Shown piece by piece: positions 7,615-15,277 of a stretch of DNA of 64,000 nucleotides; the first letter of the stretch is position 1; each line of letters begins with the position of its first letter. The stretch lies in the NCBI RefSeq assembly GCF_042646085.1, contig NZ_JBHRSZ010000009.1, positions 1-64,000 of the forward strand, read 5' to 3'. The translations under genes were made by a program, and so were the position numbers. The DNA is from Litoribrevibacter euphylliae. Lineage in GTDB: Bacteria > Pseudomonadota > Gammaproteobacteria > Pseudomonadales > Litoribrevibacteraceae. The notes below the pieces were generated by a model, which saw nothing but the letters and a program-made list of their open reading frames with translations, was not told where the DNA came from and made no database searches.

Positions 7615-8063
7615 TTATGGTTTTGATAGAACTCACGATACTTGCCTAACAAATATTTTCTTTTTTCGTTTTGAGGTGGGTTAACCTTAAAGTAACGATC
7701 AACGACATTCGGACTAGTTAATACATTTGAGATTTCATATTTATGAACAAATTTATAAATTGGATTGTAGGGAATCGCACCTCTAGGTTGTTCTTTTAGC
7801 TTTTCATTCAGTTCTACATAAAACTCAATGTCGGTCCAAAGCATATTTTCCACTACGGTTTGATAACCTTTTTGATAGTAGTCGGCATGTTTGCCACTTT
7901 GGGAGTCTTTGTAGATTAACAGTGCAGAGGCCCAAGTATTTGCTGAACCTTCAGTTATTTTTCTAGCAGTTTGAGTTCCAGCATCCTGAGCTCCAAACCA
8001 ATAGCCAGAGCAAAAAAATATTAATAATGGTAGTAGTGTTCGGAGATATTTAATCATGGTCAT
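7608..8063 (-). CDS. hypothetical exported cassette protein
   Basis: About 150 residues from MTMIKYL or MIKYLRT (8063-8054). The longer frame to 8087 begins within the previous gene and the junction repeat, so I prefer the internal start. The N-terminus has a membrane or signal helix (LLPLLIFFCSGYWFGA). The rest is soluble, rich in Tyr and Lys (YYQKGYQTVVENMLW, KYREFYQNHKI). No relatives recognised. Its stop sits at the edge of a clear attC. Confidence 0.6.
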   Translation of the reverse strand: MTMIKYLRTLLPLLIFFCSGYWFGAQDAGTQTARKITEGSANTWASALLIYKDSQSGKHADYYQKGYQTVVENMLWTDIEFYVELNEKLKEQPRGAIPYNPIYKFVHKYEISNVLTSPNVVDRYFKVNPPQNEKRKYLLGKYREFYQNHKI

Positions 8064-8074
8064 ATAGATGTTAT
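8057..8074. repeat. 18-bp junction repeat, copy 2
   Basis: Identical to 6584-6601 and again placed between two adjacent cassette genes, taking the place of a full-length attC. Confidence 0.8.
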
Positions 8075-8388
8075 ACGGTGGCCGCACAGACTTTAACCTG
8101 ATTTGATTTAAAGCTAAATGCTACCGTTGTTAAATGCAGATAGTAACTGTTATTTGACTCTGAAAGCTCTAGAACCAAGTCCGTAAAGTTGTCTTTTCCT
8201 AGTTGATCTTCATCATCAAGAATCTCTTGATAGAAATCGGAGACATTGGAGAAAACCAATTTGTTTCCTGGCCTCCAATCTTCCGGGCCCAAGTTAAAAC
8301 TTACTTCTAAACGTAACGATTCTGAATCAAAATTCACAAAGTCTACATGTTCCGTGATCTGGGATTTGAGACTCTCTAGCTTATCCAT
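8071..8388 (-). CDS. hypothetical cytosolic cassette protein
   Basis: A 105-residue acidic soluble protein with no membrane segment. It has alternating hydrophobic strands (LRLEVSFNLG, NKLVFSNVSDFYQEIL, YYLHLTTVAFSFKSN). This resembles small immunity-type cassette proteins, but no family match is claimed. The start at 8388 lies about ten bases after an attC end (GGCGTTGG), so the start is well supported. Confidence 0.6.
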   Translation of the reverse strand: MDKLESLKSQITEHVDFVNFDSESLRLEVSFNLGPEDWRPGNKLVFSNVSDFYQEILDDEDQLGKDNFTDLVLELSESNNSYYLHLTTVAFSFKSNQVKVCAATV

Positions 8389-8397
8389 ACTCTCTCA

Positions 8398-8454
8398 AAC
8401 CAACGCCTCAATCAGCCGACGCTTCAGCGGTCGGCTGAATTGACTTGTTAGCCG
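8398..8454 (-). other. attC site (57 bp)
   Basis: Minus strand: GGCTAACAAG then a long hairpin, TCAATTCAGCCGAC and GTCGGCTGATTGA with CGCTGAAGC between, then GGCGTTGGTTT. This is a compact, almost textbook attC. The 353-residue protein's last codons run into it (…SIQPTAEASAD), a frequent tail of cassette-borne proteins. Confidence 0.85.
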
Positions 8455-9445
8455 CTGGCTCTACCAAGTAAAAGGTAAACCCCTGCCAAGGAAGTATTCC
8501 ACCATTAACTCTGTAGATTTTCTGCATATCACTTTTGGAAATTAATTTTGGTTTCGTTGACATCGTGGGGCTAATATCAAAACAATAATCCTTTGGGAAA
8601 TTGACAATAACATCAGCACCAATTACAGGAACTTTAGTAGCTTGTGAATCAACTATATTGCCTTCATACCGACGGATAAATACTGTTTTGTATACCACAT
8701 GACTTTCCGGCGGAATTTTTACTGAGTACTCTACTGTGGTATGCGAACCATTTTCATTAACAACCACATTCTTGTTATTGCCCTTATCCTTAGGATCGAA
8801 GTGTACAAGTACCTTATCGGAAACATCTCTACACTCAGCCTCCTCTATCTTATATTCATTACCCCCGAGCGTATCAAGTTCCAATTTAATGGGATCAACG
8901 GCGTCTTTTTGACTTAGATTATGCAACTCATAGCGGGTAGTCATTCTACATTCAATTTCTCCGGTGGCTTCATCTAAAGTGAAGTCATATATCCACTTTG
9001 CTTCTTTCCGGACAATATTGCTTTCAATAATTTCCTGTTTAATTATTTTGAATATTTCCTCAGGGATTATGGTTTTGAAAAGGCTGTCAAAAACATTAAC
9101 GTTGATAGCGTTATTGAGTTTTTTCAACTCCTCTTCTTTTTCATCTTGTTGTGCCTTTTGTAGTCGATTTGCAACAAAAACGGTAATAAATACAGCAGCA
9201 GCCAAACCATAAAGGAAATTTATTAAAAGGTTTGAAAATTTTTGCCACAACGGAAAGTCCACCTCCAATGTGGTTGTAGGCTTTCCTGTGTTATCAAGAA
9301 TGGTTTTTGTACCAAGCTCCACCGGTACACTAGATGAATAAAGATCCATTACGAAAGCAACTGATGCAATAGCTATCACAAGAAGCAAGTAGAAGTATAA
9401 TTTTTTATCTTTCAATTGTGATTCCTTTATAAATTCGAGGGCAAC
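8408..9445 (-). CDS. hypothetical two-helix membrane protein with a large soluble domain
   Basis: About 345 residues. The frame is open to 9469, but that part lies inside the attC-like site, so a GTG near 9445 is more likely. Two membrane helices (LYFYLLLVIAIASVAFVMDLY and NLLINFLYGLAAAVFITVFVA) flank an external loop of about 40 residues. A coiled segment (QKAQQDEKEEELKKLNNAI) follows, then a beta-rich domain of about 200 residues (YELHNLSQKDAVD, HTTVEYSVKIPPESHVVYK). The shape suggests a sensor or an anchored effector, such as those in cassette- or phage-defence loci, but no domain was identified. It follows the HEPN gene in the same direction. Confidence 0.6.
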   Translation of the reverse strand, partial: VALEFIKESQLKDKKLYFYLLLVIAIASVAFVMDLYSSSVPVELGTKTILDNTGKPTTTLEVDFPLWQKFSNLLINFLYGLAAAVFITVFVANRLQKAQQDEKEEELKKLNNAINVNVFDSLFKTIIPEEIFKIIKQEIIESNIVRKEAKWIYDFTLDEATGEIECRMTTRYELHNLSQKDAVDPIKLELDTLGGNEYKIEEAECRDVSDKVLVHFDPKDKGNNKNVVVNENGSHTTVEYSVKIPPESHVVYKTVFIRRYEGNIVDSQATKVPVIGADVIVNFPKDYCFDISPTMSTKPKLISKSDMQKIYRVNGGILPWQGFTFYLVEPAANKSIQPTAEASAD

Positions 9446-9450
9446 ATACA

Positions 9451-9481
9451 CGGCTAACGCGTGCAGCAACTTGTTAGCCGG
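9451..9481 (-). other. minimal attC-like inverted repeat (31 bp)
   Basis: CGGCTAAC and GTTAGCCG form a perfect 8-bp inverted repeat around a 14-base centre. The ends are those of attC, but the total is far below the usual minimum of about 55-60 bp. It looks like an internally deleted site. Confidence 0.55.
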
Positions 9482-9482
9482 A

Positions 9483-11171
9483 TTATTTGATCGACCAATC
9501 TAAACCAATAAAGTCCACGATTATACTTTCAGATTTACCTTCGTCGTACCGACTCGCTAAACCTGCGAGTCTATACTGCAATTGATTGGAAATTGGGCAA
9601 GTAACGTACACCGTATTAATATAACGATTGTCATAACCTGCCAGGTAGCTTCCTGTGCCAATCAATAATGAAAGAGAACTGTCTTTATCCTGAAACGTAT
9701 TGAGTATAAAGTTACTTTCATCAAATGAATTACGAGATGATATTGTACTGACGACCATATTTCGAATATCTTCTTCTCGCCAGTCAGGTCGTAACTCTAA
9801 TATGCATTCTAGCAGTAGATTCGCTGAATCGAGATCTCTAACAATAATAATAGCCTTTCCGTACACCACTTCCTTCCGCAACTCAAAATGCTGAATAATT
9901 TCTAGAGCACAAGTCTTTAAAAAAGGTAGACTTCTATGTATATAATCGAAACCACCACTTAGTTCGTGTATCTCCTTATCGATCTGTCTATAAGAATCAA
10001 CTTGATCTAATGGAAATTCGATTTTTTCAATCTTAATAGGTTTAAGCACACTATCCAGTATTGCTTGCTGAAGATCATACATACCTACGACGTCACCATA
10101 AACCTCAACGGCTTTAGATGAAAGGACATTGGTGAACAATATACAAGCACCAATAGAAGAAAAAGAAAGCAATTTCTCTGTTCCGGGAAGCAAGTTATAA
10201 CCAATGAAGAGGGTATATTTATCGGCTAAATCATTAGGGTCAACTTTTTGAATTGTCGTTATTATGACATTAGATAAATTTGAATTTAGCAACTCAATTA
10301 ATTCACCTTTGCTGCTAGGAACCATCGGGCAAATATTACTATTCTCCGCAATGGTTTTAAGCAACTGGCTCTCTAAAATTTTTCTGTCAACTAGAATAAC
10401 AACAGAGTAATCTTTAAGCGCACCCAGCTCTCTTATTTCTTTCAGATACATAAGTAGGGAAACACTCAAACCACTACCCATTGCTTGAACCACTACCCCA
10501 GCTTTACCATTACCCTTTGGGGGTAAAGCTTGTTTAGTAGCAGCTATAGCACTCTCCACAATATTACTTCTAACAAACTCTAAATACTTCTGTATCGGCT
10601 GAGCCAGTTTCATAATTTCAGGGATAACCACTTGCTTGAAATTGTGATCATTTATCTCTCTTGCCAATACAGACAATAATGGGTTAAGAAGATCGGACAA
10701 TAAACTTGAAACTTCTATCACGTCCAACTCTAGAGAGAAATGGACAATTTTGTTTCTATACCGAGTCAAACGATCAATCTTCGATCTTAATACCCCACCT
10801 TCTTCAAGCTCACTGATTGACAAGGTTATTGCTGCGCGTTCGATTAAGCTTCTAAAACCTACTGACATAACCTTTTCATCATGGTCAAATAGTTCCAGAA
10901 CACCCGCATTTTTCATTCCGCGCTTCTTTCTAAGAATTCCGAGCCTTTCAACCGCTTTATTTACATCCTGGAATACCAAGAACTCATTTGTTTGAACTAA
11001 TAGCTGTTTTAAAACCAGTTCTATACCGTGATGGACCCAAATAACGGCTTCTTTTAAAAGCCAAGCATCTTCGCTTTCTTCCCACTGTGTCCACATTTCA
11101 AAACCTCTTTTTAATGAATGAGATCCATTATCCAGAAGTCCGATTTTTAAATTTTCAGATTGCTTTGACAT
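9483..11171 (-). CDS. HEPN domain fused to a degenerate HsdR-type helicase
   Basis: I start at the ATG at 11171 (MSKQSENL), giving 562 residues, because the upstream part lies in an attC. Residues 1-180 form a helical domain ending in RYRNKIVH, with the Rx4H motif (R139, H144) of HEPN ribonucleases. From about 225 it follows type I restriction HsdR: GVVVQAMGSGLSVS replaces the Walker A GSGKS, with Leu235 in place of the ATP-binding Lys. Later YGDVVGMYDLQQAILD and the end YRLAGLASRYDEGKSESIIVDF match HsdR's YGD-YD--QA and QAxxRxNR...VDYIG regions, with the first arginine-finger position lost. No DEAD box or HsdR nuclease is seen. Probably a cassette-borne defence effector; activity unknown. 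Confidence 0.75.
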   Translation of the reverse strand: MSKQSENLKIGLLDNGSHSLKRGFEMWTQWEESEDAWLLKEAVIWVHHGIELVLKQLLVQTNEFLVFQDVNKAVERLGILRKKRGMKNAGVLELFDHDEKVMSVGFRSLIERAAITLSISELEEGGVLRSKIDRLTRYRNKIVHFSLELDVIEVSSLLSDLLNPLLSVLAREINDHNFKQVVIPEIMKLAQPIQKYLEFVRSNIVESAIAATKQALPPKGNGKAGVVVQAMGSGLSVSLLMYLKEIRELGALKDYSVVILVDRKILESQLLKTIAENSNICPMVPSSKGELIELLNSNLSNVIITTIQKVDPNDLADKYTLFIGYNLLPGTEKLLSFSSIGACILFTNVLSSKAVEVYGDVVGMYDLQQAILDSVLKPIKIEKIEFPLDQVDSYRQIDKEIHELSGGFDYIHRSLPFLKTCALEIIQHFELRKEVVYGKAIIIVRDLDSANLLLECILELRPDWREEDIRNMVVSTISSRNSFDESNFILNTFQDKDSSLSLLIGTGSYLAGYDNRYINTVYVTCPISNQLQYRLAGLASRYDEGKSESIIVDFIGLDWSIK

Positions 11172-11187
11172 GATGATAAATTTTCGG

Positions 11188-11273
11188 GCGGCTAACGCTA
11201 CCAGCACGCGCGGCTTTGTAGTGGAGGCGAAGCCGCAACGAAAAAGCCGTCGCTGTACCTGGCCTTGTTATGT
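11188..11273 (-). other. attC site (86 bp)
   Basis: Minus strand: ACATAACAAGGCCAGGTACAG, arms AGCGACGGCTTTTT and AAAGCCGCGCGTGCTGG, ends AGCGTTAGCCGCC. The layout is canonical and it joins the GIY-YIG-like gene to the HEPN gene. Confidence 0.85.
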
Positions 11274-11282
11274 GTTTTTTGG

Positions 11283-11699
11283 CTAGTCAAGAGACAGGTT
11301 TCCCTGATCAAGGTAAAGTTGATAGAGCTTACGTATATCAACCGACATGAACTCAAGATTCATGTAGCTAAACCCCTCTTCTATGATTTCAATCAGTGTA
11401 TCGAGATAAACACAGCTTAAGTCATAATCCCTCGACTCATACTCGTCAAAGTGCTCTGACGGAGCAATTTCAAAAAATTCACGCCTGTCATTAATTCTAT
11501 GTCCACGAAGGCATTCATGAGCAGCTTTTTCGGCCAGCCTCATATCTCGAACCCACCATATTTGGTAGATATTTAGAGGGAGCGGGGTACTCGTGTTATA
11601 CAACTGCTTCACACGTTTAAATGGATTAATGCTAAACCCGACCTTTATTACGTTGTTATTCATCGGATCTCTTAATATATAAACATACCCTTCTTTCAT
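11283..11699 (-). CDS. T5orf172/MUG113-type GIY-YIG nuclease-fold protein
   Basis: A 138-residue protein. It opens GYVYILRDPMNNNVIKVGFS, the YVYI plus KVG pattern of the GIY-YIG superfamily's T5orf172/MUG113 branch, then RVKQLYNTSTPLPL and AEKAAHECLRGHRINDRREFFEI, which match that branch's conserved Arg, His and Glu regions. Such proteins are frequent in phages and mobile islands and are thought to be nucleases, but their role is unproven. The final 40 residues are an acidic helical tail. It is the first gene of the main cassette run, about 20 bases after the GTTATGTG end of the ~80-bp repeat. Confidence 0.85.
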   Translation of the reverse strand: MKEGYVYILRDPMNNNVIKVGFSINPFKRVKQLYNTSTPLPLNIYQIWWVRDMRLAEKAAHECLRGHRINDRREFFEIAPSEHFDEYESRDYDLSCVYLDTLIEIIEEGFSYMNLEFMSVDIRKLYQLYLDQGNLSLD

Positions 11700-11726
11700 T
11701 CACGAGACTCCAATATCACATAACAG

Positions 11727-11807
11727 CGAATTCTGCGTCCCTATGGACGCAGATCAGTTTTTCCAATTTTGCGAACCATTCTCCGACGTATTCACTATTA
11801 AAACAAC
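11727..11807 (-). repeat. ~80-bp repeat, copy 2 (attI-like or cassette-array leader)
   Basis: Copy of 2189-2267. On the minus strand it holds the hairpin CTGCGTCC-atag-GGACGCAG and leads into CGCTGTTATGTG, a plausible core recombination end, immediately before the first cassette gene. There is no opening RYYYAAC, so attI or a solo half-site fits better than a full attC. Confidence 0.6.
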
Positions 11808-11957
11808 AGCTTAACACGCAATCATTTGGTCTATTTTCCCAAAATGCGTCTATTGCGTTTGATTTAAGTATTCCCAAAAAGCGTCAAAAAACCAAAAGCC
11901 CTGTTTAATTTCAATAAGTTATAATCAAGCTAGGCCAAAATGCGACTCCAAGTCGGT

Positions 11958-12275
11958 GATCAGGACGTTTCTCCTATCCCCCCAAAACAAAAAATCCCAG
12001 CCGAAGCTGGGATCTATGCAGTTATCTTTTACGTAGACTTCTAGGTCGGATTATTTCTCTGCTACTTCACACCCAACACTGAGGTATAGCAGTTCATGCC
12101 CAGATAACGGAAGTGGCGAGCATCGGTGATATCCAAGCCACGCTCTTTCATTAGTTCCGGGTAGTTGTAGATTTCATGAACGGCATTGTCGGAGGCGAAG
12201 TAGAAGATGATCGCCGCGATGTACCAGTAGCCTTTTTGGATGGTTCGGCTGATGACATTGCCTTTCGGGAAGGCG
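11958..12275. repeat. right copy of the flanking direct repeat
   Basis: Matches 397-712. Here it is the intact 3' third of the methyltransferase gene plus its terminator. See the left copy for what the pair implies. Confidence 0.85.
11983..12013 (-). terminator. rho-independent terminator of the methyltransferase gene
   Basis: Minus strand: perfect stem ATCCCAGC-ttcg-GCTGGGAT followed by TTTTTGTTTT, about 50 bases after the stop codon. Confidence 0.9.
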
Positions 12276-12709
12276 AAGTCCCCTACTACAAACTTGCCAC
12301 CTTGTTTGGTCAGTTTGATCAGGTGATCCATGAAGTTGAGCATGGTGTCTTTGTAGAAGACGTTAAGGAAGAAGTTAGCTATGACCATGTCGTATTTGTC
12401 GTATTCTTCAAACTTCAAGATATCAGCATGTACGACGTTTACTTTGAGATCTTTCGGGTGTTTATCAAAAGCTTTCTGAAGTTTTTCAAGCATGGTTTTG
12501 GAAAGATCAACCACCGTCACTTCTGCGCCTATTTCTGCTGCGCGAATGGCGTCTTTACCGTGCCCGGCACCTGCAATTAAGACTTTATCGCCGGGTTTAA
12601 CATGCTCTTCGCAAAGCATTGCTCGTTTGCAGTTATGAATCGATTCACCACCATAAATGGTGCTTAGAAAATCGTACAAAGGCCCTATGTATTTATACTT
12701 GTCTGCCAT
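12062..12709 (-). CDS. class I SAM-dependent methyltransferase
   Basis: A 215-residue methyltransferase. The SAM-binding motif I is VLIAGAGHGKDAIRAAEIG (residues 43-61). The acidic end of strand two is EVTVVDLS, and motifs around VVHADILKFEEYDKYDMVIANF and KLTKQGGKFVVGDF complete the Rossmann core. The C-terminus carries a hydrophobic stretch (WYIAAIIFYFASDNAVHEIY) that could form a substrate lid. The substrate is not predictable. It has its own terminator, and its 3' third is duplicated at the far left of the window, so it marks the edge of the accessory segment. Confidence 0.88.
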   Translation of the reverse strand: MADKYKYIGPLYDFLSTIYGGESIHNCKRAMLCEEHVKPGDKVLIAGAGHGKDAIRAAEIGAEVTVVDLSKTMLEKLQKAFDKHPKDLKVNVVHADILKFEEYDKYDMVIANFFLNVFYKDTMLNFMDHLIKLTKQGGKFVVGDFAFPKGNVISRTIQKGYWYIAAIIFYFASDNAVHEIYNYPELMKERGLDITDARHFRYLGMNCYTSVLGVK

Positions 12710-12857
12710 GGCATCTCTTTCATTTTTGTTGTTTTTATCATGTTCAATCGCGGACTGATCTTATCCCATCCCGCTTGAGAAGAATTAGGCTATAAAAACT
12801 GTAGAACAAAGACAACCCATCCAAAGGATGAATATGCACAACATGGGAATAAATAAA

Positions 12858-13592
12858 CTATTTGGAGATGACGAATTCGTCTAAGTCCGTTAACACTTTA
12901 GATGGAGTGATACCAAACACCTTTCGGTAACTGTTGCTGAGATGAGAGGCATCCGAGAAGCCGGAGTTCAGCGCAGAATCCGTGAGGCTTTCTGTTGCAT
13001 GGTAGTCGTGCATAAACAACGACAGCTTTGACCATAATTTATAGTGCCGAAACGGAATCCCCACGCTTTGTTTGAATAAATGATTCAATCGGGAGTTGGA
13101 CACCCCTATCATGTCGGCCACATCGGTTTGAGAAGACTCAAGGTACATTGAATCCTGCATCATGGATAAACAATGGATAATCCGTGAATCCACATCAACA
13201 CTTGGAAATTCCAACGGCTTGCAAAGTAACGATGGCAAATCTGCAGCCAACAGTCTGCGTTCAATCCGCTGGTTAAAGTAAGTCGCTTTCACGACGTCAA
13301 ATGCCGCTGATGCGTCATCCAGAAAGGTATGCTTTAAGGCTCGCCCCAAAGGTGAAGAGAGCTCAAAATACAACGTCGCGAGGTGCTCACTCTGGCAATC
13401 CACCGTATGTTCAACATTGGCATCAATCAAAGCACTTCGGCAGGTCATCACTGGTTCACCTGAGATCTGAACACGAAATGGCCCTGACATGCCAATCAGC
13501 AGCACCAAAGCCCCATGACGATGCTTGGACGCAAACCCAAAGTCGCCCATAAAAACCGCGTGCTCTGGTCGAATGTGAAGAATTTTATTCAT
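12858..13592 (-). CDS. AraC-family transcriptional regulator
   Basis: A 244-residue regulator. The N-terminal half is a cupin-like sensor (KHRHGALVLLIGMSGPFRVQ) and the C-terminal 100 residues hold the two helix-turn-helix motifs (TDVADMIGVSNSRLNHLFKQ and ALNSGFSDASHLSNSYRKVFG). It is divergent from the nitrilase-family gene at 13779, with about 190 bases between them containing a tandem repeat, so it may control that gene and itself. Confidence 0.88.
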   Translation of the reverse strand: MNKILHIRPEHAVFMGDFGFASKHRHGALVLLIGMSGPFRVQISGEPVMTCRSALIDANVEHTVDCQSEHLATLYFELSSPLGRALKHTFLDDASAAFDVVKATYFNQRIERRLLAADLPSLLCKPLEFPSVDVDSRIIHCLSMMQDSMYLESSQTDVADMIGVSNSRLNHLFKQSVGIPFRHYKLWSKLSLFMHDYHATESLTDSALNSGFSDASHLSNSYRKVFGITPSKVLTDLDEFVISK

Positions 13593-13700
13593 ACAAGGTA
13601 ATCCATACGATGGTTAACTCGAACTAAGTGAATATATAAAGTACGAGTAGCCTAATCTTACAAGATTGACGGTCGCCCGGCTTGATAGACTTCCCTGCGC

Positions 13701-13770
13701 TTAACATCATCTCTAACTCATAAGCACAACACGTCTAATGAATAAGAACAACGTGTCTAACTGATAAGAA
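13701..13770 (+). repeat. ~22-bp tandem repeat in the AraC/nitrilase divergent region
   Basis: Units of the form taagcacaacacgtctaatg and taagaacaacgtgtctaact follow each other, with partial units before (tctaactca) and after (taagaag). They end about ten bases before the nitrilase ATG. They could be repeated operator sites for the divergent AraC protein. Confidence 0.6.
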
Positions 13771-13778
13771 GAATACCC

Positions 13779-14723
13779 ATGCCGACACCTCAAACTCTTA
13801 GAGTTGCCGCCGTGCAACTTGATACAGACATAGGCAATGTACCACGAAACCTTGAGCGGTGCCGACAGCTGGTTTTGCAGGCACATGATCAAGGTGCCAA
13901 GTGGATTGCCCTCCCCGAGTTTTTTAATACCGGCTTCTGTTGGAAGCCAGAACTAGAACAAACCATTGAAGAGCCCAATGGCCAAAGCGTCCGTTTCCTT
14001 CAAATCTTGTCGGAGGAACTGTCCATCGTCATTGGCGGTTCTTTGCTATGTCGAGTGTCAAAAGACAGCGTTCGGAACCGTTATTTCTGTTTCAGCCGTG
14101 GTCGCTTGATCGGCGTGCATGACAAAGATCTGCCCACCATGTGGGAAAGCACACTCTATGAAGGCGGTGATGCCTCAGACACCGGAGAGTTAGGACGTGT
14201 AGATGAGATCCGAGTCGGCAGCGCCGTGTGTTGGGAGTTTATGAGAACGGCCACGTCAAACCGACTCAAAGGCAAGATTGATCTACTCATGGGCGGTTCG
14301 AACTGGTGGAGTATTCCTAATAATTGGCCCCGTTGGTTAACCTCTGGAATGGAAAACGCAAACAGGCAAAACAGCATTCAATGCGTCCAAGACACCGCAC
14401 GACTCATCGGAGTCCCGATACTTCATGCGGCCCACTGCAACAGCTTTGAATGCCCAATGCCAGGTTTACCATTACGCTATCAAGGCAAGATGGAAGGCAA
14501 CACGGCAATCATTGATGCAAACGGTGAGATTCTGGCGTTACGAACAGCGGAAGAAGGCGAAGGTTTTGTAGTTACGGATATAACACTGGGATCAGTTACC
14601 GCTTCAGAACCTACACCAACCCGTTACTGGTTAAGAAAACGAGGATTAATTCCTGCGTTTTCCTGGCATTATCACGGCCTATTGGGTCGACGTTATTATC
14701 ACAAATATATAAAAAGAACCTAA
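13779..14723 (+). CDS. carbon-nitrogen hydrolase (nitrilase superfamily)
   Basis: A 314-residue protein with the superfamily's Glu-Lys-Cys triad readable as E47 (IALPEFFN), K116 (HDKDLP) and C151 (GSAVCWEF). Members hydrolyse or form nitriles, amides or carbamoyl groups; the branch and substrate are not evident. The tail has extra residues rich in Arg, Tyr and Trp (SWHYHGLLGRRYYHKY). The ATG at 13779 is the only good start. It is followed at about 70 bases by a small membrane-protein gene on the same strand. Confidence 0.9.
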   Translation: MPTPQTLRVAAVQLDTDIGNVPRNLERCRQLVLQAHDQGAKWIALPEFFNTGFCWKPELEQTIEEPNGQSVRFLQILSEELSIVIGGSLLCRVSKDSVRNRYFCFSRGRLIGVHDKDLPTMWESTLYEGGDASDTGELGRVDEIRVGSAVCWEFMRTATSNRLKGKIDLLMGGSNWWSIPNNWPRWLTSGMENANRQNSIQCVQDTARLIGVPILHAAHCNSFECPMPGLPLRYQGKMEGNTAIIDANGEILALRTAEEGEGFVVTDITLGSVTASEPTPTRYWLRKRGLIPAFSWHYHGLLGRRYYHKYIKRT

Positions 14724-14796
14724 AAAGCACCTTAAACAAATTCATTAAAAGCACTTATTCAAAAAGTACGTAAAACAGTAAAAGGAAGCACATTGA

Positions 14797-15246
14797 ATGG
14801 TTGAATCGAATCTACCCAGCGTTAGTTTTTCTGAAATATCCAACACCTGGATTTTATTCACGGCAGCGTTGATTCTGGTTATTTCTTTGGTGGAGGCCTG
14901 GATTGCCACTTTGATCTACTACGGCGGTGTTAAGTCGCTCAAGAAGGTGTTCAAAGCACCACAACATTTGATTCGTTCGCACGTGGATTACACCATCATG
15001 ACGGCGCTGTTAGGTGTGGCCTATTTCAGTATTGTGCACTTACAGCTGGATATTCCTAAAGCCATCATCGGTTTGTTGTGCTTTGGGGCTATCTATAACC
15101 CGTTTGGTTTCTTACTGAAATCCATCAACCCAAAAGCCGGTCAAAGCGACACCCTGGTTGGGAAAATCATTGTCTGCGCCGCCTTCCTACCAACCACCAT
15201 TGGCTTTGGCTACGTGATGATTGCGGTGATGGCGGCTCTTGTTTAG
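14797..15246 (+). CDS. hypothetical four-helix inner-membrane protein
   Basis: A 149-residue hydrophobic protein with about four membrane helices (WILFTAALILVISLVEAWI, VDYTIMTALLGVAYFSIVH, AIIGLLCFGAIYNPFGFLL, IVCAAFLPTTIGFGYVMIAV). Ribosome site AAAGGAAG lies about 14 bases before the ATG. No family recognised; co-directional with the hydrolase upstream. Confidence 0.65.
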   Translation: MVESNLPSVSFSEISNTWILFTAALILVISLVEAWIATLIYYGGVKSLKKVFKAPQHLIRSHVDYTIMTALLGVAYFSIVHLQLDIPKAIIGLLCFGAIYNPFGFLLKSINPKAGQSDTLVGKIIVCAAFLPTTIGFGYVMIAVMAALV

Positions 15247-15277
15247 AGAATGTTTAGACAATATCAACCGGCAACGT

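Noticed and set aside
13701..13770. CRISPR-like repeat array
   Set aside because: Units are adjacent with no spacers and only about three copies; a tandem repeat instead.
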